DNA from: a virus
DNA: 25,949 nucleotides
Direction: 5' to 3' (one strand)
Virus record (IMG/VR): IMGVR_UViG_3300005882_000019
Coordinates: 1-25,949 of that record
Below are positions 7,066-15,274 of the stretch, piece after piece (within the stretch, counting starts at the first letter, position 1; every line of letters begins with the position of its first letter). The notes under the pieces are model-generated. The model was not told the DNA's origin. It saw nothing but the letters and a program-made list of their open reading frames with translations, and made no database searches. Made by a program: the position numbers and the translations under genes.

Positions 7066-7563
7066 ATGCTGTTGTTCTTAACAGGCCAACAGCGTGCTGG
7101 GAAAGATACAGTTGCTGATTGGTTACAAGAAAAACATGGGTTTAAAAAGATTTCTTTAGCTGCTCCTGTGTATTGGATAGCACGTAATGTTTTTGGCATG
7201 GAAGGAAAAGATAGAGGTTTGTTGATTGCAATAGGGCAAAAATTACGTGAAATAGATGATGCGGTATTTGTAAAATGGGTCTTAAGACAAGCAAAGAATT
7301 ATGCAAATGTAGTGGTTCCAGATGTTAGATTTCCTGTAGAATGGGAATATTTAAAGAATGCTGGGGGTATTGCAGTTAGAGTTGCAGCGCCTAAAGAAAT
7401 TAGAGCACAACGTCCTGGGTATAACCCAGAATTTGAAGACCACCCAACTGAGCATATGTTAGATGGTTATGAGTGTGATTACGTTATTCAGAACACACTA
7501 GATTTTATGAACTTGTATGTAACGGTAGATGCCTTAGTTTCACACCTTAAAGGTGGTGAATAA
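7066..7563 (+). CDS. P-loop nucleotide kinase, probable dNMP kinase
   Basis: Probably phosphorylates deoxynucleoside monophosphates for phage DNA synthesis. The protein (165 aa from ATG 7066, ribosome binding site GTAGGAGGTGG) begins with a P-loop TGQQRAGKDT (K13). It has DVRFPVEWE in the middle, a motif typical of the phage deoxynucleotide monophosphate kinase family (T4 gp1-like) and related adenylate-kinase-like proteins. The place between helicase and DNA polymerase, and the nearby ribonucleotide reductase, fit a nucleotide-supply role. Substrate specificity cannot be read from the sequence. Confidence 0.78.
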   Translation: MLLFLTGQQRAGKDTVADWLQEKHGFKKISLAAPVYWIARNVFGMEGKDRGLLIAIGQKLREIDDAVFVKWVLRQAKNYANVVVPDVRFPVEWEYLKNAGGIAVRVAAPKEIRAQRPGYNPEFEDHPTEHMLDGYECDYVIQNTLDFMNLYVTVDALVSHLKGGE

Positions 7564-7564
7564 G

Positions 7565-9277
7565 GTGTATGTTGTTGATATTGAAACCAATGGTGTGTAT
7601 GATGTTTCTAAAATTTGGGTGATTGTTGCGCTAGATACTGATACTGGACAAATGTATACATTTATAGATAAAGATATACCCAAAGCAATAGAGCTATTGC
7701 AAGACCAAATATTAATTGGGCATAATATAGTTAAATTTGATTACCCTGTATTGCAAAAGTTTTTTCCTGGGTTTAAAGCTAAGAAGATATATGACACAAT
7801 GTTGTTATCAAATTTAATTTGGAACGACTTAATGACCATTGATGAGAAATTGGCCTATACAGGTCGTTTGCCTAAGAAATTTGTCAACAAGGTATCATTA
7901 GAAGCTTGGGGTTATAGATTAGGTGTATACAAAGACGAGTACGGCAAACGTGAAAATGCATGGGACCATTTTGATCCTGCTATGGTCCCGTATTGTCAAC
8001 AGGACGTACGCGTCGCTCATGCTTTATGGGAAAAGATTTTACAGTACAAGAAACAACTAAAACCTGAGGTAGTAGAGCTAGAGCACAAAGTAGCTGCTAT
8101 TATAGCACGTCAAGAATGGTATGGCGTTGGATTCGATAAGAAAAAGGCATTGCTACTCCAACAAGAGTTATTAGATAGAAAACAGGAATTGCTTGTTGAA
8201 TTACAAAAAGCTTTCCCACCTGAAATAGAAGAAGTTAATGGAAGACAAAAATTAATCCCATTTAATCCGAACTCCAATAAGATGGTTGCAAAACGTTTAC
8301 AAGAATTAGGATGTAAACCTAAAGTCTTTACAGCCACAGGGCAACCACGTATTACGTATGGAGTTTTAGAATCAATCGATCTACCAGAAGCGAAATTATT
8401 GCTTGAATATATCGTTGTCAATAAGCGTTTAGCCCAATTAGCAACAGGCAACCAGGCACTTTTAAAATTCGTAGGCCCTGATGATAGAATTCACGGGGGT
8501 GTTTTAACAGCAGGGGCTGTTTCTCACAGAATGCGACATTTTAATCCCAACTTAGCTCAAGTCCCTGCTGTAGGAGCATCTTGGGGTAAAGAGTTTAGGG
8601 AGTTGTTTATTGCAGGCCCTGGTAAAAAATTAGTAGGTGTTGATGCGTCGTCTCTAGAATTGCGCTTGTTAGCCCACTATCTTGCACCGTTTGATAAAGG
8701 TGAATATGCTCGCAGAGTTGTTTCGGACGATATGCATCAATACCACGCTGATATATTAGGTATTACAAGGAAACAAGCGAAAAGATTTATTTATGCGTTT
8801 ATGTACGGAGCGTCTGCTAATCTGTTAGCAGAAATTGTAGGTGTTTCTGCAAAAGAAGGGCAAGAGCTTAAGAAACGTTTCATTGAAGCAATTCCAGGAT
8901 TTAAAAATCTTATGCGTACGTTATATAACGTTGCTAAAACAGGGTTTGTTAAAGGTTTGGACGAACGCTTATTACGTATAAGAAAAGAACATGCAGCACT
9001 GAATTTGTTAATACAATCTGCAGGGGCTATAATAATGAAACAAGGCCTCGTGATGTTGGACGAACGTCTACAACAGCACGGACTTGTTCCTGGGCGTGAT
9101 TATGAATTTGTTTTGAACATTCATGATGAATGGCAGATCGAGTGCGCTGAAGAACATGCAGAATTTATTGGTAAGGAAGCTGTACAAGCTATTAAAGATG
9201 CGGGGAAAGCACTAGGTTGTAAGGTTGAAATGGATGGAGAATATAAAATCGGGGATAATTGGGCTGAAACACATTAA
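7565..9277 (+). CDS. Family A DNA polymerase with 3'-5' exonuclease (T7 gene 5-like)
   Basis: Replicative polymerase. Exonuclease motifs: VVDIETNG (D5, E7), LIGHNIVKFDYP (D59) and YCQQDVRVAHAL (D147). Polymerase motif A is GVDASSLELR (D360). Motif B is TRKQAKRFIYAFMYGA (R402, K406, Y410). Motif C is NIHDEW (D521, E522). All catalytic residues are present. GTG 7565 is chosen because it gives the T7-like beginning MYVVDIE and is spaced properly from AAAGGTGGT; GTG 7553 and 7556 lie in frame upstream. The protein is 570 aa against 704 in T7. In the thumb, where T7 carries its roughly 76-residue thioredoxin-binding insertion, only about 15 residues separate ELQKAF from PFNPNSNKMVAKRL, so that insertion is missing. 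Confidence 0.95.
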   Translation: MYVVDIETNGVYDVSKIWVIVALDTDTGQMYTFIDKDIPKAIELLQDQILIGHNIVKFDYPVLQKFFPGFKAKKIYDTMLLSNLIWNDLMTIDEKLAYTGRLPKKFVNKVSLEAWGYRLGVYKDEYGKRENAWDHFDPAMVPYCQQDVRVAHALWEKILQYKKQLKPEVVELEHKVAAIIARQEWYGVGFDKKKALLLQQELLDRKQELLVELQKAFPPEIEEVNGRQKLIPFNPNSNKMVAKRLQELGCKPKVFTATGQPRITYGVLESIDLPEAKLLLEYIVVNKRLAQLATGNQALLKFVGPDDRIHGGVLTAGAVSHRMRHFNPNLAQVPAVGASWGKEFRELFIAGPGKKLVGVDASSLELRLLAHYLAPFDKGEYARRVVSDDMHQYHADILGITRKQAKRFIYAFMYGASANLLAEIVGVSAKEGQELKKRFIEAIPGFKNLMRTLYNVAKTGFVKGLDERLLRIRKEHAALNLLIQSAGAIIMKQGLVMLDERLQQHGLVPGRDYEFVLNIHDEWQIECAEEHAEFIGKEAVQAIKDAGKALGCKVEMDGEYKIGDNWAETH

Positions 9278-9294
9278 ACTAAGGAGGGGTTTAT

Positions 9295-9501
9295 ATGGAG
9301 CTTTTTGAATGCGGATTGAATTTAGGCGTAGAAATATTAAAAGAAGTTAGTGACGCTAACAAAGAACAGGCGTATATAGCATATACAATGTTACAAGAAG
9401 CAGCAGAAGCACAGGATGCGATTAAATTCTTGCATTACATAGAGTATTTAGCGTCGTTAGCTAAACAAGATTTAATTGTCCGTAACAGGCAGGAGGGATA
9501 A
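9295..9501 (+). CDS. Hypothetical small helical protein, 68 aa
   Basis: ATG 9295 lies behind AAGGAGGGG. The product is acidic and probably all-helical (ELFECGLNLGVEILKEVSDA, then LQEAAEAQDAIKFLHYIEYLASL). No motif or family is recognised. The next gene product is of similar size and composition (helical, with a hydrophobic aromatic pattern near the end), so the two may be a divergent pair, though the similarity is weak by eye. Confidence 0.72.
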   Translation: MELFECGLNLGVEILKEVSDANKEQAYIAYTMLQEAAEAQDAIKFLHYIEYLASLAKQDLIVRNRQEG

Positions 9502-9502
9502 T

Positions 9503-9724
9503 ATGGGCGATAACGTTTCTTCTGTAGAAATAGATGTGGTGCAAAAGATGTTTGCTTACTTGTTAGTGATATCTTCTTTACCAGATGATGTTGTAACAGA
9601 TGAAGTACGACAACAAATACATGTGTTTACAGACCAATTATTAGATGCAATGGAGGATAAAGACGAAGCAAAATTTTATAGGACGTACGACGGCTTTCTT
9701 AATTGGGTTAAACAATTCTTTTAG
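9503..9724 (+). CDS. Hypothetical small helical protein, 73 aa
   Basis: ATG 9503 follows GGAGGGATAAT directly after the stop of the previous gene; an upstream in-frame start at 9476 lies inside that gene and lacks a ribosome binding site. The protein is acidic and helical (DVVQKMFAYLLVISSLPDD; LLDAMEDKDEAKFYRTYDGF) and ends in WVKQFF. The function is unknown. It belongs to the cluster of three small genes between DNA polymerase and exonuclease, the region where T7 has genes 5.3-5.9. Confidence 0.72.
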   Translation: MGDNVSSVEIDVVQKMFAYLLVISSLPDDVVTDEVRQQIHVFTDQLLDAMEDKDEAKFYRTYDGFLNWVKQFF

Positions 9725-9744
9725 GGGTGTCAGGGGGGGATAGG

Positions 9745-9939
9745 ATGTTTCTCGAAAGAGATTTACGATATGTGCACCATGTTGATTTATATGTTCAAAC
9801 GTTTAACGAAACCTTTAGTGAGGCTATAGAGGATGCTATAAACAAGCTTATAGACGAATTACGAAAACGTCATCTTGAGAACGAGAATGTCAAATTAACA
9901 ATTGTTGTTAACATACAAAAGGAGGCAGAGTATGACTAA
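9745..9939 (+). CDS. Hypothetical protein, 64 aa
   Basis: ATG 9745 lies behind AGGGGGGATAGG; a GTG at 9727 is in frame but lacks a ribosome binding site. The short protein has a charged central helix (EAIEDAINKLIDELRKRHLE) and a hydrophobic strand near the end (KLTIVVNIQ). That beta-alpha-beta pattern and size recall small dimeric regulators or ribosome hibernation-like folds, but this is too weak to name a family. Its end overlaps the start of the exonuclease gene by 8 bases, which suggests coupling. Confidence 0.68.
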   Translation: MFLERDLRYVHHVDLYVQTFNETFSEAIEDAINKLIDELRKRHLENENVKLTIVVNIQKEAEYD

Positions 9940-10690
9940 GTTATTGATAGACGGAGATTTGTTAATATATCGAGCTGCAGCACAAGGAACCGTCACAGCT
10001 TTCGGGGTTGAATACGTTAACCAAGATTTTATTGCTGGGTATATATCTGATTTAGTGGAGTATGTAAAAGATAGGTTGTTTACTAAAAATGCTGTTATTG
10101 TCTTAAGTGGGCGGCACAATTTCCGTAAAACGCTAGTACCTACATATAAATCAAATCGTAAAGACAGAAAGCCCCCCGCTGGGCTTCCTTTTGCTTATGA
10201 ATACGTGATGAATCATGATAGCTGGGAGGTATTGCAAATTGACCGTCTTGAAGCGGATGATGTGTTAGGGTTGTTACAAACAGATGATACTATTTTATGT
10301 AGTACGGATAAAGACCTTGATCAAATTCCAGGGCACCATTATAATTGGCGCTCTGAGTCTTTTTATAAAGTAGATGAAGAAACCGCCTATTACAATTTTT
10401 GGCGTCAAGTCTTATCGGGGGACCCAACAGATGGGTATTATGGGATCCCTAGAGTTGGAAAAAAGACGGCTGTAAAACTTTTACGCCATTTAAAAGACCA
10501 ACACAACAAATCGTTTACAGATATTGATTTTTGGAAAACTGTGGTTAAGAATTTGTACGAGGAACATGGGTTAACTGAAAAAGACTTTTATGATAATGCT
10601 GTGTGTGCGTATATTTTAAGAGGAGACGAATACGATTTTGATACAGGCACAATACATACTTGGTTATATTCAGAGGAGGTGTCTGAATGA
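9932..10690 (+). CDS. 5'-3' exonuclease of the FEN/T7 gene 6 type
   Basis: Flap/5' exonuclease for RNA primer removal and, in T7-like phages, host DNA degradation and recombination. ATG 9932 follows AAAAGGAGGCAGAGT and gives 252 residues. Family motifs: LLIDGDLLIYRAA at the N-terminus (D7, D9); YKSNRKDRKPPAG in the clamp region; RLEADDVLGLL and CSTDKDLDQIPG with clustered metal-binding aspartates; and a helix-three-turn-helix GIPRVGKKTAVKLL. This is the complete core. It ends with an ATGA overlap onto the ribonucleotide reductase gene. The gene order (polymerase, small genes, exonuclease) is that of T7. Confidence 0.9.
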   Translation: MTKLLIDGDLLIYRAAAQGTVTAFGVEYVNQDFIAGYISDLVEYVKDRLFTKNAVIVLSGRHNFRKTLVPTYKSNRKDRKPPAGLPFAYEYVMNHDSWEVLQIDRLEADDVLGLLQTDDTILCSTDKDLDQIPGHHYNWRSESFYKVDEETAYYNFWRQVLSGDPTDGYYGIPRVGKKTAVKLLRHLKDQHNKSFTDIDFWKTVVKNLYEEHGLTEKDFYDNAVCAYILRGDEYDFDTGTIHTWLYSEEVSE

Positions 10691-12549
10691 GTTTGAGTCC
10701 TTATCAAGAATTTATATTTTTAAGATCCTATTCTCGCTATAGAGAAGATTTAGGTAGGCGTGAAACCTGGGATGAAGCTGTAGATAGATTAAAGGGTTTC
10801 TGGTTAAAGAGAATACCAAAAGTACTGGAGCCTGATTTACTCGATGCTATCGAAAGCTTTAGACGTCTAGAAGTTATGCCTTCAATGCGAACCGTTTGGT
10901 CAGCTGGAGAAGCTCTAGAAAAGAATAACGCAGCAGCTTATAATTGTGCATATGTCCCATTAGAAAGTCCAAAAGATTTAGCAGATATGATGTTTATTCT
11001 TATGTCTGGAGGCGGTGTTGGTTTTTCAGTTGAGCGTAAATATGTCGAACGTTGGTCACCTATTCCATATAATCTCCATGAGAATCCTAACATTGTTATT
11101 ACTATAGATGACTCCAAAGAAGGCTGGGCTGATAGTGTTGTAGAGTTGTTTAATTGGGCTTATAAGGGGATTCTTCCAGCATTTGATTATTCTAAGATTA
11201 GGCCTGCAGGTGCAATAATTAAAACTTTCGGCGGTTATGCATCAGGCCCCGAACCACTAAGACAGTTACATGAGTTTATCAAGACAACTCTAATGGAAGC
11301 TAGAGGTAGAAGACTTACATCTCTAGAATTATATGATATAGCGACGCACGTTGCAAACTGTGTTGTTAGTGGTGGTTCAAGAAGAAGTGCTACAATCTCA
11401 TTTAGTGATTTTGATGATTTAGATATGAGACATGCAAAAGATGGACCTTTCTGGGATTATGCTCCAAATAGAGCACTAAGTAATAACACTGCGGTATTGC
11501 CTGTTGGTATATCACATCAGGATTTCTTAGAAGAATATAAACACACAGTAGATAGCAAAGTTGGGGAAAGAGGATTTCTGTTTTTAGAATCTGTGTTAGA
11601 AGATATCCTAGTGTTGCACAGGGATCCAAGTTATGATTATCGCTTAAATCCATGCGGTGAAGTGATTTTAAGACCAAGACAATTTTGCAATTTGTCCGAA
11701 ATAGTTGTTAGGCCAGATGACACTCTTGAATCTTTAATTAACAAAGCTAAGAAAGCAACATTGTTTGGGGTATTGCAGGCAAGCTTGACTGATTTTGTAT
11801 ATCTAGACCCTAGATGGAAAACTAATTCAGAAGATGAACGTCTTTTAGGTGTATCAATGACTGGTACTAGAGATCATCCAATTCTCCAAAGAACTAGCAA
11901 AGAAGCGATGGAGTGGCTTTCTACTTTGAGAAAAGTAGTTTGGGACATGTCTAAATATTACTCAGGTATATTGGGTATTAATGCACCTAAATCAGTCACA
12001 AGTATTAAACCTTCTGGAACAGTTTCACAATTAACGGGTACAGCTAGTGGTATACACCCACGCTTTGCTCCGTATTATAAAAGGCGTGTAATTGTTAATA
12101 AATATGATCCAATTGCACAAGTTTTAATTGAGCAAGGCATTGAACACGAAGAGAGTATTTATAATCAAAATGCATATGTCTTTACATTTTATCAAAAATC
12201 ACCAGAGACTTCAGTTTTCGCAAAAGATGTTGATGCCCACGAGCAATTAGTGTATTGGAGTATGTATAAGAATTACTATACAACACATAACCCATCTTAT
12301 ACATTGGTCTATAAACCTGAAGAAGTAGAATCTCTAGGCGCTATGTTGTATAATTATAAACCAACAGGTTTAACTATTTTACCACAAGCCGATTCGCATT
12401 ATGAGCAACTACCTTTTGAAGAAATTACCAAAGAAGAATATTTAAAAGGTTTAGAACGCCAAAAGAAAGCAAACTTAGGTCAAATTCAATTCTTCCTTAA
12501 TTCTGATTCTGGTGAACCTGGTTGTTCTGGAGGTGCTTGTTTATACTAA
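10687..12549 (+). CDS. nrdJ: Adenosylcobalamin-dependent (class II) ribonucleotide reductase, monomeric type
   Basis: Reduces ribonucleotides, probably triphosphates, to deoxyribonucleotides using coenzyme B12. Key residues match the Lactobacillus RTPR pattern: C87 in YNCAYV and C334 in FCNLSE as the reducing pair; NPCGE with radical-bearing C323 and E325 (the 11-residue spacing C323-C334 equals C408-C419 in RTPR); and a C-terminal CSGGAC pair (C613-x4-C618, same spacing as RTPR). SIKPSGTVSQLTGTASGIHP is also typical. At 620 aa it is shorter than bacterial RTPR (about 739). ATG 10687 is behind GAGGAGGTG. No thioredoxin or glutaredoxin is seen nearby, so a host reductant must recycle the C-terminal cysteines. 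The host or its surroundings must supply cobalamin. Confidence 0.93.
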   Translation: MSLSPYQEFIFLRSYSRYREDLGRRETWDEAVDRLKGFWLKRIPKVLEPDLLDAIESFRRLEVMPSMRTVWSAGEALEKNNAAAYNCAYVPLESPKDLADMMFILMSGGGVGFSVERKYVERWSPIPYNLHENPNIVITIDDSKEGWADSVVELFNWAYKGILPAFDYSKIRPAGAIIKTFGGYASGPEPLRQLHEFIKTTLMEARGRRLTSLELYDIATHVANCVVSGGSRRSATISFSDFDDLDMRHAKDGPFWDYAPNRALSNNTAVLPVGISHQDFLEEYKHTVDSKVGERGFLFLESVLEDILVLHRDPSYDYRLNPCGEVILRPRQFCNLSEIVVRPDDTLESLINKAKKATLFGVLQASLTDFVYLDPRWKTNSEDERLLGVSMTGTRDHPILQRTSKEAMEWLSTLRKVVWDMSKYYSGILGINAPKSVTSIKPSGTVSQLTGTASGIHPRFAPYYKRRVIVNKYDPIAQVLIEQGIEHEESIYNQNAYVFTFYQKSPETSVFAKDVDAHEQLVYWSMYKNYYTTHNPSYTLVYKPEEVESLGAMLYNYKPTGLTILPQADSHYEQLPFEEITKEEYLKGLERQKKANLGQIQFFLNSDSGEPGCSGGACLY

Positions 12550-12561
12550 GGAGGTGAGCAC

Positions 12562-12789
12562 ATGGCAGAAATAACTAAAGGAATGCTCCCCCATGATGCT
12601 GAAATGTTAGTAGATACGTTATTAAAAAGCTATCCTGAAATTATTGATCCGAGAGGTATGTCGCACGAAGAGTATCTTTGGTATCAATCAAGAAGGGCAT
12701 TCTTATTAGAGATTAAAACCAAGTTATCAAAACAGGCTGAAGCATCAAGCCCTGTGATAGCTTTAGCCAAGGAGGGGTCTAATAAATGA
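12562..12789 (+). CDS. Hypothetical protein, 75 aa, upstream of portal
   Basis: ATG 12562 lies behind AAGGAGGTGAGCAC, an almost perfect match to the 16S anti-Shine-Dalgarno sequence. The product is small and mostly helical (MLPHDAEMLVDTLLKSYPEI; YLWYQSRRAFLLEIKTKL) with a flexible, Ser/Ala-rich end. No family is recognised. It occupies the place of T7 gene 7.3 (a tail assembly protein) and is coupled to the portal gene by a 4-base overlap, so a minor virion or assembly role is plausible from context only. Confidence 0.72.
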   Translation: MAEITKGMLPHDAEMLVDTLLKSYPEIIDPRGMSHEEYLWYQSRRAFLLEIKTKLSKQAEASSPVIALAKEGSNK

Positions 12790-14318
12790 TGAAACATAAA
12801 TCAATAGCTGAGCAATTTAGTGAATTAGACGGCAAAAGACAAGGTGTCTTGGAGCGGGCTAGAGAGTGCGCCCGCCTTACTATTCCTTCTGTTTTACCCC
12901 CTGTGGGGTATACGGAAGAAATGGCGTTGCCCACGCCTTACCAAAGCGTAGGGAGCAGAGGTGTTAACCAACTTGTAGCAAAATTGTTAATGGTTATAAT
13001 GCCACCAAATATCCCATTCTTTAAATTGTACGTTCCACCTACACTAGCTAAAGCAGCAGGCATAGATACGACAAAAATGAACGAGTTATTAAAAGCTATA
13101 GAAGACGCCGTAATGGATTATTTGGACGATTTAAACGTACGTCATTATATTTCAGCAGTCTTGCGGGATGCGGCAGTTACTGGAAATGGTTTATTGTATT
13201 TCGGTAAAAAAGGTCTTAAAGTATTTAGGTTAGACAATTATGTTGTGGCTAGGGATGCATCAGGAAACTTAATTAAGCTGATTACCAGAGAAAAAGTCGC
13301 TTGGCAAGGTTTACCTAAAGACATACAGAAAAGTATTTTAAACAAGAAGGAGCTTAGAATAGACGATCCTGAAGAGCATTTCAAAGAAGGAGTTACACTA
13401 TGGACAATGGCCGAGTTAAAAGACGGTAAATGGGTTGTGACGCAAGAAGTTGAAGATGTAGTAATAAACCAAGTAAAAATACCGCCTGAGAAATTTCCAT
13501 ATATTGTTGTACGTTGGAGCCACGTACCAGGCGAAAATTACGGGAGAGGCATTGTTGAGCAGTATTTAGGCGACTTAAAATCTCTAGAAGCTTTATCAGA
13601 AGCATTGGTAAGTGGGGCCATTCAGGCATCGAGAGTTATTTGGTTAGTTTCTCCAACTAGTGTGTTAACACCAAAAGATATACAGGATGCTTGGAACGGT
13701 GATGTACTTGTTGGAAATGCTGCGGACGTCCAAGCTGTTCAACTCCAAAAGTATGCGGATTTCCAATGGGTGATGAACAAAGCTGCTGAAATCGAACAAA
13801 GATTAGCTCAGGTATTTTTCTTAGTACCATCAGCTATTAGAGATGCCGAAAGAGTTACTGCAGAAGAAATTAGATTGTTATCACAAGAACTAGAGACAGC
13901 ATTAGGTGGTGTTTATACACTTTTAACTACAGAGTTACAAAGACCGTTATTACAGCTTACGTTAAACAAATTAATAAGTGAAAATAAGATTCCTGATATT
14001 GAAAAGTATAAGGACTTTATTAAGATTGGTATTATTACTGGGTTTGCTGGATTAGGTAGGGCTGAAGACTTTAATAGGTTAATACAATTCTTACAAGCTG
14101 CAGCAGTAGTACCAAATGCTGCTAGCTATCTTAAGACGGACGAAGTCTTACAACAAATGGCTACTTCTCTCGGAATTGACCCAACATTAATTATGTCTGA
14201 ACAAGAACTTATACAGAAACAAATGGAACAATTACTCTTAGCTCAAGCGCAACAGCAGGCGGCCGCTCAAGCTGTAGGGGGTGGATTAAGTGCGGAGACG
14301 GGAGAAATTACGCCTTAG
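12786..14318 (+). CDS. Portal / head-tail connector protein (T7 gp8-like)
   Basis: Forms the dodecameric portal through which DNA is packaged and ejected. Length 510 (T7 536). Recognisable family features: the N-terminal region with RARECARLTIPSVLP and YQSVGSRGVNQLVAKLLMVIMPPNIPFFKL; the central RWSHVPGENYGRGIVEQYLGDLKSLEAL; and the stem/crown region RDAERVTAEEIRLLSQELETALG followed by the Gln/Ala-rich C-terminus. Start ATG 12786 (or the adjacent ATG 12789) lies behind AAGGAGGGG. GC-rich inverted repeats lie near the 5' end (GCGGGC/GCCCGC at 12854-12875; TACCCC/GGGGTA at 12895-12910). Confidence 0.94.
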   Translation: MMKHKSIAEQFSELDGKRQGVLERARECARLTIPSVLPPVGYTEEMALPTPYQSVGSRGVNQLVAKLLMVIMPPNIPFFKLYVPPTLAKAAGIDTTKMNELLKAIEDAVMDYLDDLNVRHYISAVLRDAAVTGNGLLYFGKKGLKVFRLDNYVVARDASGNLIKLITREKVAWQGLPKDIQKSILNKKELRIDDPEEHFKEGVTLWTMAELKDGKWVVTQEVEDVVINQVKIPPEKFPYIVVRWSHVPGENYGRGIVEQYLGDLKSLEALSEALVSGAIQASRVIWLVSPTSVLTPKDIQDAWNGDVLVGNAADVQAVQLQKYADFQWVMNKAAEIEQRLAQVFFLVPSAIRDAERVTAEEIRLLSQELETALGGVYTLLTTELQRPLLQLTLNKLISENKIPDIEKYKDFIKIGIITGFAGLGRAEDFNRLIQFLQAAAVVPNAASYLKTDEVLQQMATSLGIDPTLIMSEQELIQKQMEQLLLAQAQQQAAAQAVGGGLSAETGEITP

Positions 14319-14371
14319 GCGTGAGGCTTTAAAACAAAGAATCTTAGAGTATAAAAGGAGGGCGATAGAAA

Positions 14372-15250
14372 ATGCCAGAGGCAATGAATCAGGAGAATCA
14401 AACACTAGAGACAACACAGACTCAACAACCAATACAACAAACACAAGAGTTAGATTGGACAATGCCAGACGAGCAAGTGAATCATATGGTAGAGGAAGCA
14501 CACAAACTAGAAGAACAAATAAAAAATCCAAACGCAACACAAGCACAAGAAACAACAGAAACTGAACAGCTATTAGCTGGGAAATATAAAACTCCTGAAG
14601 AGCTTGAAAAAGGTGTTATTAACTTACTGCAAAAAATGACTGGTACCGACAACCTGGAAGATCTGTATAAAGCTCTAGAGAGCCAGTTAGGGGCTCAGCA
14701 AGAATCAACAGAACAAGAAAGCGATGTTTCCGAACAAGCTCAAGATGCGATTGAATCGTACGAAGAGATTATTTCGCAGTATGTTCAAGACTATCTTAAC
14801 ACAGAAGAAGTACCTAAAGAGCTGTTAGAAAAAACAGGCTTACCTGCGGACGTAGCTAAGTTGGCTTTAGAGGCAAAAGCTGGGGAATATAGAGAATACG
14901 CAGAGCAATTAGTATCTACAGTAGGCGGGTTTGAGCAATTTGAACAATTGATGATGTGGGCTGAAAACAACTTGCCTTACGAAGTTCAAGCATCTATTGC
15001 AGCAGCTATACAGACAGGAGATATCCACTTAGCATCATTAGTCTTAGAAGCTTTGCAAAACAGGGCTGCTCAAGCCAATCCACAACTATACGAAGGAGAA
15101 GCAGCTGTTTCTGGAGGCGGTGATATCTATCACAGTATTGAAGATGTGCTAAACGATATTAACGACCCAAGATACGGTACAGATCCTAGGTATACTAAAG
15201 AAGTTGAAGCTAAAATTATCAGGTCTGGTATTGATATCTCAGAATTATAG
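14372..15250 (+). CDS. Capsid assembly scaffolding protein (T7 gp9-like)
   Basis: Directs procapsid assembly between portal and capsid, then leaves the head. The protein (292 aa, T7 307) is very acidic, with a Gln/Thr/Glu-rich, low-complexity N-terminal half (for example QTLETTQTQQPIQQTQEL) and long helices later (EYAEQLVSTVGGFEQFEQLM). The family is recognised from composition, the YKTPEELEKGVINLL segment and position directly before the capsid gene. ATG 14372 lies behind AAAAGGAGGGCG. The conserved-looking end NDPRYGTDPRYTKEVEAKI is probably the capsid-binding region, by analogy with T7 scaffold C-termini. Confidence 0.9.
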   Translation: MPEAMNQENQTLETTQTQQPIQQTQELDWTMPDEQVNHMVEEAHKLEEQIKNPNATQAQETTETEQLLAGKYKTPEELEKGVINLLQKMTGTDNLEDLYKALESQLGAQQESTEQESDVSEQAQDAIESYEEIISQYVQDYLNTEEVPKELLEKTGLPADVAKLALEAKAGEYREYAEQLVSTVGGFEQFEQLMMWAENNLPYEVQASIAAAIQTGDIHLASLVLEALQNRAAQANPQLYEGEAAVSGGGDIYHSIEDVLNDINDPRYGTDPRYTKEVEAKIIRSGIDISEL

Positions 15251-15253
15251 TGG

Positions 15254-15264
15254 TCTATAAGGGG
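15254..15264 (+). promoter_or_regulatory. Candidate phage promoter-like string
   Basis: TCTATAAGGGG directly follows the scaffold stop codon and resembles the CTATAGGG initiation core of T7-type promoters and the TATAAG strings at 423 and 1076. It lies only 11 bases upstream of a strong terminator, which argues against use as the main capsid promoter. Low confidence. Confidence 0.2.
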
Positions 15265-15274
15265 AAAGCTTTTA

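Noticed and set aside
7962-7989. Inverted repeat GGGACCAT/ATGGTCCC in the DNA polymerase gene
   Set aside because: A few exact 8-bp repeats with loops of this size are expected by chance in 26 kb, and it has no special position.
10167-10191. Terminator-like AAGCCC/GGGCTT hairpin followed by CCTTTT inside the exonuclease gene
   Set aside because: The stem is only 6 bp, the tail is weak, and it lies within the conserved DRKPPAG coding segment; probably chance.
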